Below are positions 11,175 to 23,352 of a DNA stretch of 64,000 nt, piece after piece (position 1 is the first letter of the stretch; every line of letters starts with the position of its first letter). Source of the stretch: Excoecaria cochinchinensis (lineage: Eukaryota; Streptophyta; Magnoliopsida; Malpighiales; Euphorbiaceae). Below the pieces are notes generated by a model. The model ran no database searches and was not told the origin of the DNA. It worked only from the letters and a program-made list of their open reading frames with translations. A program made the translations under genes and the position numbers. The stretch spans positions 2,752,001 through 2,816,000 of the forward strand of contig CANTUQ010000106.1 in NCBI GenBank assembly GCA_947683425.1, written 5' to 3'.

Positions 11175-14100
11175 TGTCACACCCCAAAATGGCCCTAGAA
11201 GAATTACGGAGTTTTTGTTCGGAAAAGTAGGTGTTGTGTGTGAGAGTTCTGTCGCGAGCGCGACAAGTGTCGCGGGCGCGACAGAACACTCCAGCGGTTT
11301 CCCAACTACAGCTGGTTAGAGTGGATGTGAGCATTCTGTCGCGAGCGCGACAAGCGTCGCGAGCGCGACAGAACCCTCTCGTGAGATGCTTGCATAAGTG
11401 GGACTAAGAGACTTGGGGTTGTAGTGAGTTGACACATGGTATCATAGAAGAGTGACAAGTGGTGACATATGAGAGTGACAAGTGGCATAGTAGAGGAGTG
11501 ACAAGTGGCGGCATAAGAGTTTGACAAGTGGTATCGTAGGAGTGTGCCAAGTGGCATCGTAGGGAAGTGACACATGGCTACAAGAGAGAGTGACATGTGG
11601 CATGGGACTTTTTGGATGGAAATGGATTAATGAGAGTGGTTGGCATTGAATGGAAGTAAGTGGCATTAAATGAGATTTGTTGGCATTTATAATTGTAATT
11701 GAATTTGGATGAGAGTTGACTAGTTGTTTTGGTTCTTATTCCCGTTGGATTTCCATGCTTTGGCCACTACTCTTTTTCTTTCTTTCTCTTTTCTTTAGTT
11801 AGCCGTCCACCTTGCTTTGCCCTCTCTCTTGTCCCTCTTCTTCTTCACATGCTTAGTTCTTTGAGAGAACCATTTGAGGTGGCTTATAGAGAGCATCATA
11901 AGACTTGATTAGATCTCTTCAGAAGGTTAGTTTAATTTGTTTTCCGATCTGACCTCCTTTTTCTCTTTGTTTTGATTTAAAGTTAAAAGAAAAGTAACCC
12001 CAAGTGCTTTGTGTGTGGTTTTGGTGCAAGTTGGAGGCAAGAGAGTCGATAAAGGAAAAGAGAAGATCGGAACGAGTAGAGAACTGTGATCGAGTTCCTA
12101 GAGGTAGGGATCGAGTGTGAATTGCATTAATTTTGCATGTGTTTACATGAAAAATGCTTGAACAAAGACATGTGAAAATAAAGAGATGCTTGATGAGCTT
12201 TAATTAGCTCAAGATGTTCATTTTGATTGCTTGCAGTGCTTATGACATGTGTATATATGTTTATAAGCATGTAACTTGATCATTTGAGTGTTTGTGTTGA
12301 TAATAGAGTTTGATGTTGCGAAATTCTGCTTATTTGTCATCGGACCCCTGTGTATTGTATTTGTCATAAGTAGAGTTATAGAACTCCAATTGCGTTGATT
12401 CTAATTGCATCTGAAAGATAATAGTTTTATCTAAAAATGTCTAAGAGAGTGCTGGATCTAATTCTGGCTCTAGGTATCCTGAAAAGTAATTAGAACGTAG
12501 GTGACCCTGTTCTGGCGGGTTCACTGGAACAGCATAGATTGTTTGAATCATATTTAGAGTTATAGATGTCGAAATGACCTGAAAATTGTCCCATTTGAAA
12601 GATAACATCCTAGAGAACAATTGTTAAGAAGAACACTTTGCCTAAAAATGACGTTTAGAGGTCGTTTTAGACGATACAAGATCAGGGTAAAAAGCAGTCT
12701 CATGAGGCTCCTGAGGCGAGCCTCTGTCGCGAGCGCGACAGTGGTCGCGACCTCGCGACAGAACATCACAAATTAGGCACTTTTTTCTTCATTTTGAGCC
12801 TATGGTTGGCATGGGTCAACCCCTTGTCTTTCCCCTTAACGTTTTATACATGATTCGGGCTCCTAAATGATTACAAACTAGTTGTTAACGGAAAAATACA
12901 TATGAGTGTGATTAAAAATGGTAATTGAACTAATATAGTAACAATGTATAGTTGTAGGAAGTATAGTAAATGACATGGTAAATAGGTATGAACTTAGGAA
13001 TTGTTATATAATGCATTAGAGTATAGAGAGCTTTTAAACAATCTAGCTTCTGTCGCGAGCGCGACCTGTTGTCGCGATCGCGACAGTGGACTTGCCTTCC
13101 GTCGCGAGCGCGACCTCTTGTCGCGATAGTGACAATGAACTTGACTTCTGGCGCGAGCGCGACCTCTTGTCGCGACAATGAACTTGACTTCTGGCGCGAG
13201 CGCGACCTCTTGTCGCGACAATGAACTTGGCTTCTGTCGCGAGCGCGACTTCTTGCCGCGATCGCGACAGTGAACCTCTTTGCATCTTGTTTTGAAGATA
13301 GTGTTTTCTTCTGTCTTACTTTGCATGATTAATATGTTTATGCAATGAGTTGAATACATGTATATGAGATGTTATATAAGAGTGCATACATGGAATTTAA
13401 ATGTTACATGTTTTTAGTTGTTGAACAAGATTGTATATGAATTACATGCCTCTGAATTTGATAAATGCAGTTGAATTATTAGTTGATGAGTTGATATCTG
13501 TGTACAGTGTGTGTGAGTTGGTATTGAGCCTGATTACCGTTATAGTGGATAGATAAGCATGCTTATAAAGGGCTAGAGTGCAGCTGCTAGAGTTGGCCTT
13601 AATTGTGCCCAGAGTTCGGAATACCTCGTGTATTCCATAGAGTTTGAGTTAATTCTCCATATGTAAGATACTGTAAACAGTATCCAGAGTTACCCGTATC
13701 CACCATGAAAGGAATTCAGGCTTGTCTTATTAATGTGGTGCAGTGAACTTGAGATGATTATAGTGTTGCTTTGAATAAAGCTATAGTACATGAGAGTAAT
13801 GTTTAATTACATGACAGCTTATATACAAGTATATGTTTACACGCATGTGAACACATGATAGCGTATATTTGAATAAATGAGATGTACAAGTTATAGTGTG
13901 CATGAGACAGTGAAAGAGTAAATGTTACTTATATGTGAGTTCAGAGTACTTGATAATCAAGCATGCTACCTATACATGTATAAGAGTTATATGCATGAGA
14001 TATATGATCGTATGAGTTATTTGTGACTTCGTAAAGAAGTCCCTTGCATTATTTTCATCCCCACTAAGCGTTATCGCTTAGCACGGATGTTTATTTCCGT

Positions 14101-14453
14101 GTAGGTTACAGGTTCGGATCAGTGAGCGGACATCTGCGGGTCAAGGCCACTAGGAGTTTTGTTACAACTTTTTATAAGTTAGAGATAGAGTTTTACATTT
14201 TGAGTAACATCATTATGTAATAAAAGAGTGTAGTGGTTACATGTAAATGTATATGTAAAGCTAAATGGAAACTGATGTAATATGAACATGTAAATGTATA
14301 TGTAGTTAATATGAAATGCAAGTGGGCCCTAGTGTAGTATTTAATTACTTTTAAATGTGTTTATGCTATCGCTTCCGCTAATAAATGTACAAGTATACGT
14401 AAGTGTCCGCGTAGCGCCCCGATATTCCTTACCGGGGGTATGGGGGTGTTACA
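11175..14453. mobile_element. Solo LTR (3.28 kb), TGTCACACCCC type
   Basis: It starts TGTCACACCCC and ends GGGTGTTACA, flanked by the exact 5-bp duplication GAAAG (11170-11174 and 14454-14458). It has no primer site, polypurine tract, second LTR or pol motif, so I call it a solo LTR left by LTR-LTR recombination. The near-complementary ends and length suit the Tekay/Del chromovirus type (from memory). Near its 3' end is a hairpin TAAGCG-TTAT-CGCTTA (about 14067-14082). CpG-dense dyads occur at 11250, 11268, 11337, 11355 and 12726, and as a tandem block at 13048-13275. A second possibility is a coding-free non-autonomous element without internal repeats. Confidence 0.8.
13048..13275. repeat. 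Tandem block of CGCGA dyad units in the solo LTR
   Basis: Five head-to-tail units of about 43-50 bp. Each has a TCGCGAGCGCGAC-type dyad, a CTCTTGTCGCGA segment and a tail such as CAATGAACTTGACTTCTG. Units 3 and 4 are almost identical and lack the middle CGATCG part seen in units 1 and 5. The reverse-strand frames look like Arg-Ser-rich proteins but only reflect the repeat. Confidence 0.88.
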
Positions 14454-14458
14454 GAAAG

Positions 14459-14835
14459 AAAGTATTTATAAGGTGTAGCCCTGGAGAAAAGTACTAAGAT
14501 TTGGCAAAAAAGGTAAGCTAAGACCTAGGTTTATTAGATCACACGAGATTCTAGAATGTGTGGGACTGGTGGCCTACAGACTAGCTTTTTCCCTGATCTA
14601 AACATAATTCACAATGTTTTTCACGTGTCCATGTTGTAAAGGTACCGATTTAACCCGACACACATTGTTAAACCATGGAAAATGCAAATAAGAAATGACC
14701 TAACTTATGATGAGAAGAGCGAATACTTACGAAAGAAATTAGACAGCTAAGGAATAAACAAATTCTGCTAGTTAAAGTACTCTAGACTCACCACAACATC
14801 GAAGAAGTTATGTGGGAGCTAGAAGAGGCAATCAA
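14459..14835 (+). pseudogene. Tekay/Del-like integrase C-terminus and chromodomain remnant
   Basis: Continues 11174 across the solo LTR. PWRKVLRFGKKGKLRPRFI is the conserved C-terminal integrase segment, followed by VAYRLA and then a frameshifted stretch. In another frame that stretch reads like the chromodomain-bearing tail (KPWKMQIRNDLTYDE, then a WELEEA segment). Chromodomains of this class direct integration to heterochromatin. Several stops and shifts make it non-functional. It is cut at 14835 by the 2-kb LTR element and ends at 16883 onward. Confidence 0.8.
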
Positions 14836-15088
14836 TGTAACACCCCTTACCCGTATGTAGCAAACTACTACGACAGGTGAAGGATGCTACCAAAAAACTA
14901 CAGAATTAAGCACACTTATATAAGAAACAGTTACCAAAATCAGAATTATAAAATTTCTTTCGCTACAAATAGTTTTCACATATTACATGTAACAAAATTA
15001 CAATTTTGATTTTATGCATACACATTTCGATCACTTTTATACTCCAAACACATGTGAATCCTGCTAAGGTACATTTCAGGTCATTACA
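14836..15088 (-). repeat. 3' LTR of the 2-kb element
   Basis: 253 bp, plus-strand ends TGTAACACCCC and TCATTACA. It matches 16625-16877 closely, with roughly 25 scattered differences by eye. Confidence 0.87.
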
Positions 15089-16608
15089 ACTATCTCTTCT
15101 TTAAATAATTTTGCCCTTAAAATTCACTCATGTTAGATATTCATGCGCTATACTCCTTATCATTTCATTTATATGTGTTAACCTTACACAATCATATATC
15201 ATATATAGTTCACATACTTTTTGTTACTACCGTTCACATGTATTAACCACATACACTCATATAACATATACACTTTACATACTTTTCTAAACCTTATTTA
15301 CTTTACTGACTTTATCGCTTCCTGTCTCATAACATAGTTATGTACCCTTTCACTATATATTTAAATCTTGCATTCTTTTCTTTCACTTTTGCATACTTCA
15401 AAGCTTTTAACGTCATAATACTTTAACTTGTTATTACTTCGGACAATTCTTCCTAATCAAAATAACTATAGGGTGCATGACACAATTCTTATCAAAAATC
15501 AAATTTGACTCATAACAAGATAATTTTACCAAATCAATACAATTCTTTTTCTTAAATCACTTCCACTTTACATAATCATCTTATCTCATTGAGCATAATT
15601 CTCTCTCTTAATTACATCACTTTCAGATCAATCATGATCATCATAACAATCATTATCCTTATCATTATTCAAAACTCAAATATATACACTTTGCATTTAA
15701 ACCATTCTATACATAATCTCTTATTGCACAATTCCTTGATACCTCGAATTTATAAGATACACTTGTTACTTCTTCACTCATATTACTCATTATTCATTTG
15801 AAATCTTAATCATACTTTCATGTACAAATTTCCAAAATAACCTTTTCTTTTTAGCTTTGATTATTCATACCTTATACTTTCATCAACAAACACTTTACTT
15901 CTTCTCAATATGCCCTTTTTAACACCAAACACTCGATTTACACACAGTAAGCTTTCTCTCCAAATGAGACATATGCATAAATGGTTTTTACATATGATCA
16001 AGGGGATGTGAATGAAATGAGTATATAATGATTCATGTATGCAGATATATGCAAAAATGCACTTTATGTGATAACAATACACTTTTCCTATCCCTATATT
16101 TCAACATGCTCATTTTCAAATAATTCCAATAAAACAGTTAATAGTTGTATAGAGTGTCATCATATTCTCTCATATTCCACATTATTCTTAAGTCCCAAAT
16201 CATCCGTGCCTTAAATAACACATTATTCCTGCTGCATCATACGAAAATTCTGGGCAGAAAGATGATCGACGGGGATCTCGTCCCAAGGGTCACCCGGCTA
16301 TCAACAAAACTTAGAAATTCACACTGAAAACTTCTTCCAAGAATTCATACCATGCCAAAGAGAATTCTTAATAGAATCTCCTATAATTCATCCAATATAC
16401 ACACTTCAGATCTTATACACACAAAAGAGCTCAAAGTAAGCAAATCATGATCTATCGGGTTAACACTTTAACTATACACCTTATTCTATTCAAAAGACTC
16501 CCACTTCTATTTACTTACACAAAGGACAAGGATATCCACTTTGGCCAACACAAAACTATACATACACATTTTTAAACTATTAGTTAGCTAGAATCGACTA
16601 AACTTATA

Positions 16609-16619
16609 CTCTAATACCA
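16609..16619 (-). other. Primer-binding site of the 2-kb element
   Basis: On the minus strand TGGTATTAGAG, five bases inside the LTR edge. It differs by one base from the TGGTATCAGAG site complementary to initiator Met-tRNA, which is seen intact in the copia element at 23133. Confidence 0.75.
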
Positions 16620-16624
16620 ATAAA

Positions 16625-16877
16625 TATAACACCCCTTACCCATACATAGCAAACTACTACGATAGGTGAAGGATGCTATCAGAAAACTATAGAATTAAGC
16701 ACAATTATATAAAAAACAGTTACCAAAATCAAAATTATAAAATTTTTTTCGTTGCAAATAGTTTTCGCATATTACACTTAACAAAATTACAATTTTGATT
16801 TCACGCATACACATTTCGCTCACTTTTATAGTCCAAACACATGTGAATCCTGCTAAGGTACATTCCATGTCATCACA
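16625..16877 (-). repeat. 5' LTR of the 2-kb element
   Basis: 253 bp, in element orientation TGTGATGACATGG to GGGGTGTTATA. The last bases have changed from the usual TTACA. Confidence 0.87.
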
Positions 16878-16882
16878 ATCAA

Positions 16883-16951
16883 ATAGCAATATCCACAGCT
16901 ATTTGATCTAGGTAAATTTCGATGATGAAATTTTAATTAGTAGAAAAGAAA
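16883..16951 (+). pseudogene. End of Tekay-like pol and polypurine tract
   Basis: Resumes the frame left at 14835 after one copy of ATCAA. QYPQLFDLGKFR is the usual end of the Del/Tekay polyprotein, with a TAG where Lys is expected just before it. AGAAAAGAAA at 16942-16951 directly before the LTR is the likely polypurine tract for plus-strand priming. Confidence 0.75.
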
Positions 16952-19900
16952 TGTAACGCTTCAAAAATCCCAGTTCCATGAATAGTGCTACATGTGGTGA
17001 ATAGTATCATCCGAGACCGTAATACTCTTTTTTCGAGAATTGGAAAGTATAATTCATGGAGAGTCCGATGAGGCAATTTGATGAGAATTTGAGATTAAAG
17101 ATGGCTTTAAAAATCGAAAATAAAAATAAGTAACGGGCTTAATAGGAATAGTGCATCTTTGACTCGAACTTTGACCAAGATTAAAAAACTTATCTGGGAC
17201 TGCTGAAAATTTGTGAGTATGGAAATCCATTATAAATGCTAGAATAAATTTTTTTAAGGTGAAAAAAATGAAATAAAGTTGAGACAGAAAAGTGAATTAC
17301 CAGACCGGTAAAAGTGCTGTCAGACGAAAAATTAATCAAAACGATGCAGTTTTGATCCAAAAATTTTTACACACCTAAAAGGATATTTTTCTATATGAAA
17401 AATACATAAAGAAAATTTAGAGCCAATAAGAAGTTGACAAGTTGATAAATTATGGCCTTTAGATTAAATAGTGTATGATTAAATATTAGCCATCCAGTTG
17501 TGTTTATATATAAGAATGGAAGATCACAGAAATTTCAAGAATTTCTCACTTTCATGTCCCTCTTCATGACTGAACTCATTCTCTCATTCTCCTCCTCCAT
17601 TTTTCTTCATTAAAACAAATCAAGTTAAAATCACCTCAAAATTTATCCCTAAGCACTAGTAAAACCTCCTATTATCTCATGTGCATGGTTCAGTGAAGAA
17701 ATTAATAGGAAATTTTGAAGATCAAGTAAAGGAAAAATTTACTAAGTAATTATAATTTGAAAATTTTCAAAGGTTTGGGTAGGATTAAGCGTTAGTAGCT
17801 TGTATATATGTGAATTTTGATGAAATGTAAGAATTATTGAATGAAAATTTGTCTATGATATTTCAGCTAGGTGAGGAAAAAGGAGAAAGAAGAGAAATTA
17901 AGGGAAAAGAGAAAGAAATGGAAGAATAAGTGAGGAGCAAAGGAGACGAGGATTGTGGATACAACTTAATAGCATTTTTCATATTGTGTGTGTACCAAAT
18001 GTTGTGTTTAATTGATAATGAGTTTATGGAAGTCTAATTGAGTATGTATTATGGTGTATGAAATGTTAAAATGGGTATAATGAAGTTTAGTTAACAAAAT
18101 TACACTAAAATCCACATTATGTAAATGTGCGAAGTATGCTAAATGCATGGAATTTTAAGGGATTGAAGTCAAATTGATGAAATTAACACTAGAAATGTGG
18201 ATAAAATATGCTTAAATGGAAGAAATATACATAATATGAAGATATCATGTAATGGCTGAATGGAACTATTATGTAAATTTGATTTATTCTTACAAAATTG
18301 AGTTATTTTTGTAATAAATAAGAAGTAATTAGTGAGAAGTTGAGAATAGAACTTCAATAATGATTTTAAGGTTTTTGGTCGAATTTATGTATATATAAAA
18401 GACAAAGAATATGTTGTGGATGATGCTAAGCAAACTTGATAAACGTACAAGTATGTGTACATAAGATGTATTATGTGAACCATAAGACAAGAAATATGTA
18501 TTAAGGCATAAAATGTTGCCAAAGTGAAAATGAACATGCAATGTAATAAATAAATGGAATAATGAAAGTGTTTTGCACTTAGTATCTAGTAGCGAAACCA
18601 GGAATATAGGATGTAATTTGCTAGCCATATGGATATTCATTGTTGTACGAGTCACAACGACTCACATGTGTTGACCAATGGCGGCCTACAAAGCCACACA
18701 AGTCAATATCAAGCAAGTTCATGAAGCGGATGACCCCTAGTGGTCATTTTTACATATTTTGGACCTTTAGGGTCCTTGTCCCGCATATTCAGTTCGAGAG
18801 TTTCTACTAAACACTGTGGGGGAAAAACAGTAATTTGAGTGGAAGACAGTAATTATATGAGAAGATTGAAATTTAAGGGGCAAGATGGTAATTATGTGAT
18901 AAATAGTAAGTTAAGGGATAAAACCGTAAATATGTAATAAAGTGAAAATCTAGCGGCAAAATCATAGATACACAATTAAATTGAAATTCTAGGGGTAAAA
19001 TTGTAATTATAAGGTACAATATTGATTTAAATGGTAAAATAGTAATTTGTAGTAAAATCGGAATGTAAAAGATAAAAATTGAAATTTAAGGGTAAAATTG
19101 TAATTATATAATAAATTGGAGTATTAGTGGCAAAATGGTAATTTTGGTAATAAAATGTACTATTAAGGACAAAATTGTAATTTTCTAATGGCAAAGTTGT
19201 AAATATAGTGTAAGATAAAAGTAAATGAAAAATAAAGTATAATAATAAAAAAAATTAATAAAAGGTGTAAAATAAAAAAAAATATTTTATGAATTAATAA
19301 ATTACTTGAAATTATAGTAGAGCTAAATTCTCTGTCACAAAATATATTTATATATTAAATTGCATGTGAATGGATGTATGTATGTTTATAAAAATATTAG
19401 TATTATATCCACTACTGGACAAATTGCATAATGCGTTATTTTACTGTGCGAAGGTAGATATTGAACATATAGATTGTTTGGAGCGAGCAGAATTTTGAAA
19501 GATTTAGCATTAAAAAAATGTAATATTGATTTAAGCTATGACATGTACACGTATGAAATCCTATATATCTAAAGAAGAATACCATTTATATAAATGACGT
19601 TCAAGAATTCACATTATTTTTGGAAAAATTTTAATTGTTGATTAAATTAAATGTTAGTATATAAAGAGATGATTGTATATGAAAATGTGACTGATGATAT
19701 TATGCATATGTTCAGATATGATATTTATATTTTAAAATGTTAAGTTATTAGAGGTTGAATTGGTTGTGAAGATTTATGAGTGTTCAATTTCAATTATGTA
19801 TGCATGTTTTAAAATGTCAAGTTGTTAGAGGTTGTATTGGTTGTGAAGATTTACGAATGAAGATTAAAAATGAATATAGCTGTTATATTACTAAATATTT

Positions 19901-20090
19901 TACCAAATAAACAGCAACTTTCTCGATAAATATTCAACTAGGCATGTCAAAAAAAAAAATATTCTACCAAAATAATAAAATATTATATCATTATGGTATA
20001 AGAATATTTTGCGATTATAATTTTTGAGATAAGTAATAAGCCGTTCCGTAATGCTCAATAGGTATTAATTTTCGAATATAGAATGTTACA
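16952..20090 (+). repeat. 3' LTR of the Tekay/Del-like element
   Basis: It begins TGTAACGCTTC directly after the polypurine tract and ends GAATGTTACA; TGTAAC and GTTACA are complementary LTR termini. Length 3.14 kb. A TATA box TATATATAAG lies at 17505-17514. The stretch 18800-19230 is a loose array of diverged phrases of the type GGTAAAATTGTAATT, about 40-60 bp each. It holds no ORF of interest. The matching 5' LTR is not in the window, so no duplication can be checked. Confidence 0.78.
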
Positions 20091-21741
20091 ACATGACTTG
20101 CCACAACAACCCCCTATTGCAATATTTAAAAAATGAGTTATTTTTATAAAACAAAAATTGTTTTTAAAACTGCTAAGTTAGTACAAGTCTAGTGCCCGTT
20201 AACTCCGAGAAAAGGCACAGGGGATATGGCACATTCTCCTTTCCTGTATCACATTAACATAAGGAATAGATATAGGATATTAGACCCTTTTTCCCCGATA
20301 AAAAATAAGTAAACCCCTTTCCTTTTCAGTTATTTACCTGAAATTGTTGGTCCTTTCCTCATAAAACTTTAAAGGATGTTATAGGCCTGCCTCTTCCACT
20401 CCTTATCCCATTACAGCACATCTTTCAGGCTAGTTCCCCAAGGCCTGAGCCATTGTGGAAGAACCTGTCATTTTCAGTTAAAGGAAAATAATACTCATAC
20501 AATGACAATACCTTGGATCTTTTCTGGTTATATTCAACTTACATAATTTCCTGATTGATAATATAGAACATAAGTTGCACAATTGATTCATGAAACAAGA
20601 AAAAGAGAGAAAAATAATAGAGATAAACTAAAAGGAACCAAGGCAGGTATTTATTTTTGTTGAAGGGAAAATAATAGTAAAAGAATATGATGACTGGATC
20701 TCAGCATTTCACGGTTATCTTCAATTTGCAGATAGATAACGCAGAATATAAAATAACATCATGGATCCAAATAAATAAATAAATAAATAAAGAATGACCA
20801 GATCTCAGCTTCTTATAACTATCTTCAATTTGAATAATTTGCAGATAGATAACGCAGAATAAGTAACATCACTGATCCATGAACGGCAGGACGATGGGAA
20901 TTCTGTTTATTTGTTAAAGCCAAAATATCTTAAAAATAAATAAAAAAAAATCCAAATATTCATTCACCTCAAATCAAACACTGGATAAGTGTTTTCCATC
21001 AACTCATCCCCATTGCCAGTTTAGAAAAAAAACAGAAAACCAGAACAGAAAATTAGAACAAAAAAGGCCCAAATAGAAACTTTCAAAATGAAAAACTAAT
21101 AATAGAGCATCTCAGAGACAAATCCCCATAGCTTTCTTCACTAATAATCAAAGTGCAAGGATAACAATTTTTATATTAACTCATCACTGATGCCCATAAG
21201 AACAATCCTAAACCCTTGTTGGTTAAGCAAATAATTGAAACGCATGTACGCTCATTTATTAACATAAGTTATCAATCTAAAACTCTATTAACAAAAGTTA
21301 GCGATATCACAAACCACAATGAAGCATCGAGAGCCAGACCCAGCTCCGACGAGTTCAAGACGGAAAGGCCAAGCGGCACGCTAACTCATTTTCGGGTTAA
21401 GCAGATGGAGAATATAAAGAAGAGAGAGGCGGCTTATAAAGGAAAAAGAAAGAATACCCTAAACTTGAACGACGTAGTTTTTGAAGAAATTCAGAATTAA
21501 CTGTACGGTCTATTCTACCCTTTATATTGTCCTGTCCTGTCCATCACTCTGTTTCGGAGAAAAGGCTGTGCATCGGTCGGGTTCGGATCAATTTGACCCG
21601 AACTCGACCAACCCGAACCCGAAAAAAAACCTTAAATGTCCCCCCGAACCGAAATATCCAAATTTTTTCGAGCCCCGACCCAATAAATCCGATGAACCCG
21701 AACTCATTTTCAAAGCAGAAATTCCAACACACACGGCACAA
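20091..21741. other. Intergenic DNA, no gene seen
   Basis: Between the Tekay LTR and the kinase pseudogene. It holds three imperfect copies of an 80-bp phrase (about 20505-20592, 20692-20768, 20797-20885), each with GATCTCAGC- and GATAGATAACGCAGAA-like blocks. It also holds a low-complexity stretch rich in ACCCGAAC and CCCGACC at about 21575-21705. The open frame at 21216-21500 has no recognisable domain and I do not call it. Confidence 0.7.
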
Positions 21742-22586
21742 TCAAACCATAACAAACAAATTAACAACACATGCTTGTGATTGCATAGTTGAATCCATTG
21801 ATTGAAGGGCAGTAGAGGCAAAAGGATTAGGAGGCATCGCTAAATCATTTCCTTCTCCTTCCAACATTTGAACAACGCTTGTCATCGATGGACGCTCCAC
21901 TGGAGACCACTGAATGCACCATAACCCAACGATTGCGAGTTTTCTCACTATTTTAGCATCGCCTTCTTCTATAATTCTGATCCGTAACTCTTCTCCTCTA
22001 TCCAAATGATCATATATCCATTCTTGAAAGGATACTTGATTCATTTGATCTGCATTCGTATTCATGTTCTTCCTTCCTCCAACCATTTCTAGCAACAAAA
22101 TTCCAAAACTATAAACATCGGACTTATATGAAACATTTCCAAAATTCCTGGAGAATACTTCAAATGCAATATAACCCATTGTTCCTCTAACTGTAGTCAT
22201 TGATATAACACTTTGATCCTTGGAGCATAACTTTGCCAAATCGAAATCGGATATTTTGGGAGTGAAGTTTTAATCAAGCAAAATATTTTAGGTTTGATAT
22301 CGAAATGTAGTATTCGCTGATCGCAACCTTGGTGGAGATACTCAAATCCTTTAGCAATGCCAAGAGCGATATCTTGTATCTTCTGCCATCCAAGGGACTT
22401 TCTGTTATTGCCATCATTAGAAAATATGAATTTCTCCAATGATTTATTTGGTAAGAATTCATAGACCATAGCTCTACGGAATCCTTCAGCACAGAACCCT
22501 ACCAAGCGAACCACATTCACATGGTGGATTGATCCCATTGTTGCCACTTCATTGATGAATTCTTCCCCATTTCCAGTGGAATTATT
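21742..22586 (-). pseudogene. LRK10L-type receptor kinase pseudogene, C-terminal kinase part
   Basis: The protein kinase domain of an LRK10L (rust-resistance Lr10-like) receptor kinase, a plasma-membrane Ser/Thr kinase family. From the cut at 22586 it runs through GEEFINEVATMGSIHHVNVV (alpha-C region), MVYEFLPNKSLEKFIF (hinge) and ILHFDIKP (non-RD catalytic loop), then to KSDVYSFGILLLEMVGGRKN, SPVERPSMTSVVQMLEG and a stop at 21742. Damage: a 1-base loss and a stop between the catalytic loop and activation segment (about 22265-22290); DFG is DFD (22240-22248); the APE motif reads AFE. The N-terminal half lies at 27928-28804, beyond a copia insertion in the kinase N-lobe. Confidence 0.92.
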
Positions 22587-23130
22587 TGTTGGATGTGGGT
22601 TTCCTCCACATGGTGGGGCCCACTCCATTTGAAAGAAAGAAAAAAAATTAAAAAGTCAAAAGAAATACAAAAGTAGGTTGCTGAATTGATTTTGTCAAAA
22701 ATCAATTTCAGCACGGCACTCCATTTTTCAAAAATCAATTGCAGCACGTTTCAAAAAAAACTGCATGGACAGCATACACAAATGCCTATTTATAGGCATT
22801 TGTTCCTCAGTTTACAATTAATCCAATCTTAAGAAAGAAGATTGAGAGAGCGAGAGAGAAGTTGTTTAGAAAAATAATTGGGATATTTTTCTAAAAGGGG
22901 AGTGACAAAATAGTGAGTTTGGGAAATACTTGTGTGCCACTATTTTGGATTTATCTCAAAATTATTGTATTGCCTTTCTCTCTTGTACCCATTAATTTTA
23001 TTAGTGGAAGAAATATTTTTGGAGTTTGTCCCGTGGACGTAACCCAAACGTTTTGGGTGAACCACGTTAAATTGCTGGTGTCTATATTTTGCTCTGCTAA
23101 TTTATTTTTATTTATCCGTTGTGCCCAACA
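22587..23130 (+). repeat. 5' LTR of the copia element
   Basis: 544 bp, TGTTGGATGTGGG to GTGCCCAACA. A perfect 10-bp inverted repeat (AAATGCCTAT at 22780-22789, ATAGGCATTT at 22792-22801) encloses the promoter-like AT core. In this copy the core is TATTTATA, a TATA box only on the reverse strand. A purine-rich GAGAGAGCGAGAGAGAAG block follows at about 22842. Confidence 0.95.
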
Positions 23131-23132
23131 AC

Positions 23133-23145
23133 TGGTATCAGAGCC
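23133..23145 (+). other. Copia primer-binding site
   Basis: TGGTATCAGAGCC, two bases after the 5' LTR. It is complementary to the 3' end of plant initiator Met-tRNA, the usual copia primer. Confidence 0.93.
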
Positions 23146-23352
23146 AAGGTTATTTCTTAGTATGATCTGTGGTTGCAGCGTAGACTGATCTTCCACATCA
23201 GAAAATTTTTTTCCTTGAGTACTGTTTACGTATACGGTACTGTTCATACATACGGTACTATTCATGTATATGGTTACTATTCACGTATACGAGTACTATT
23301 TACCGTCAGAAATTTTTTTTGGATCGAAGAAGTCCATCGAATTTCGATCTAA

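Larger units (their letters stand above)
14836..16877 (-). mobile_element. Non-autonomous 2-kb LTR element without coding capacity, minus strand
   Basis: Two 253-bp LTRs (14836-15088 and 16625-16877) and a 5-bp duplication ATCAA (14831-14835 and 16878-16882). Minus orientation follows from the primer site TGGTATTAGAG (reverse strand, 16609-16619), an initiator-Met-tRNA type with one change, just inside the right LTR. It also follows from a purine tract AAAGAAGAGATAG (reverse strand, 15090-15102) just inside the left LTR. The 1.5-kb interior is AT-rich and has no gag or pol motif on either strand. It fits the small non-autonomous classes (TRIM/SMART-like, although larger than most TRIMs). The right LTR terminus is mutated from TGTAAC to TATAAC on the plus strand. 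Confidence 0.87.

Noticed and set aside
12930..13359. Arg-Ser-rich reverse-strand frames resembling SR splicing factors
   Set aside because: They come from the tandem CGCGA dyads of the solo LTR; no RNA-binding domain and the repeats read similarly in several frames.
15589..15801. Hydrophobic 70-residue ORF
   Set aside because: AT-rich interior of the coding-free 2-kb element; Ile/Leu/Ser composition follows base composition and no family is recognised.
21216..21805. Frames of 92-99 residues, one rich in Pro and Asn
   Set aside because: The second derives from ACCCGAAC-type low-complexity DNA; the first has no domain and no sign of exon structure. Kept only as intergenic sequence.
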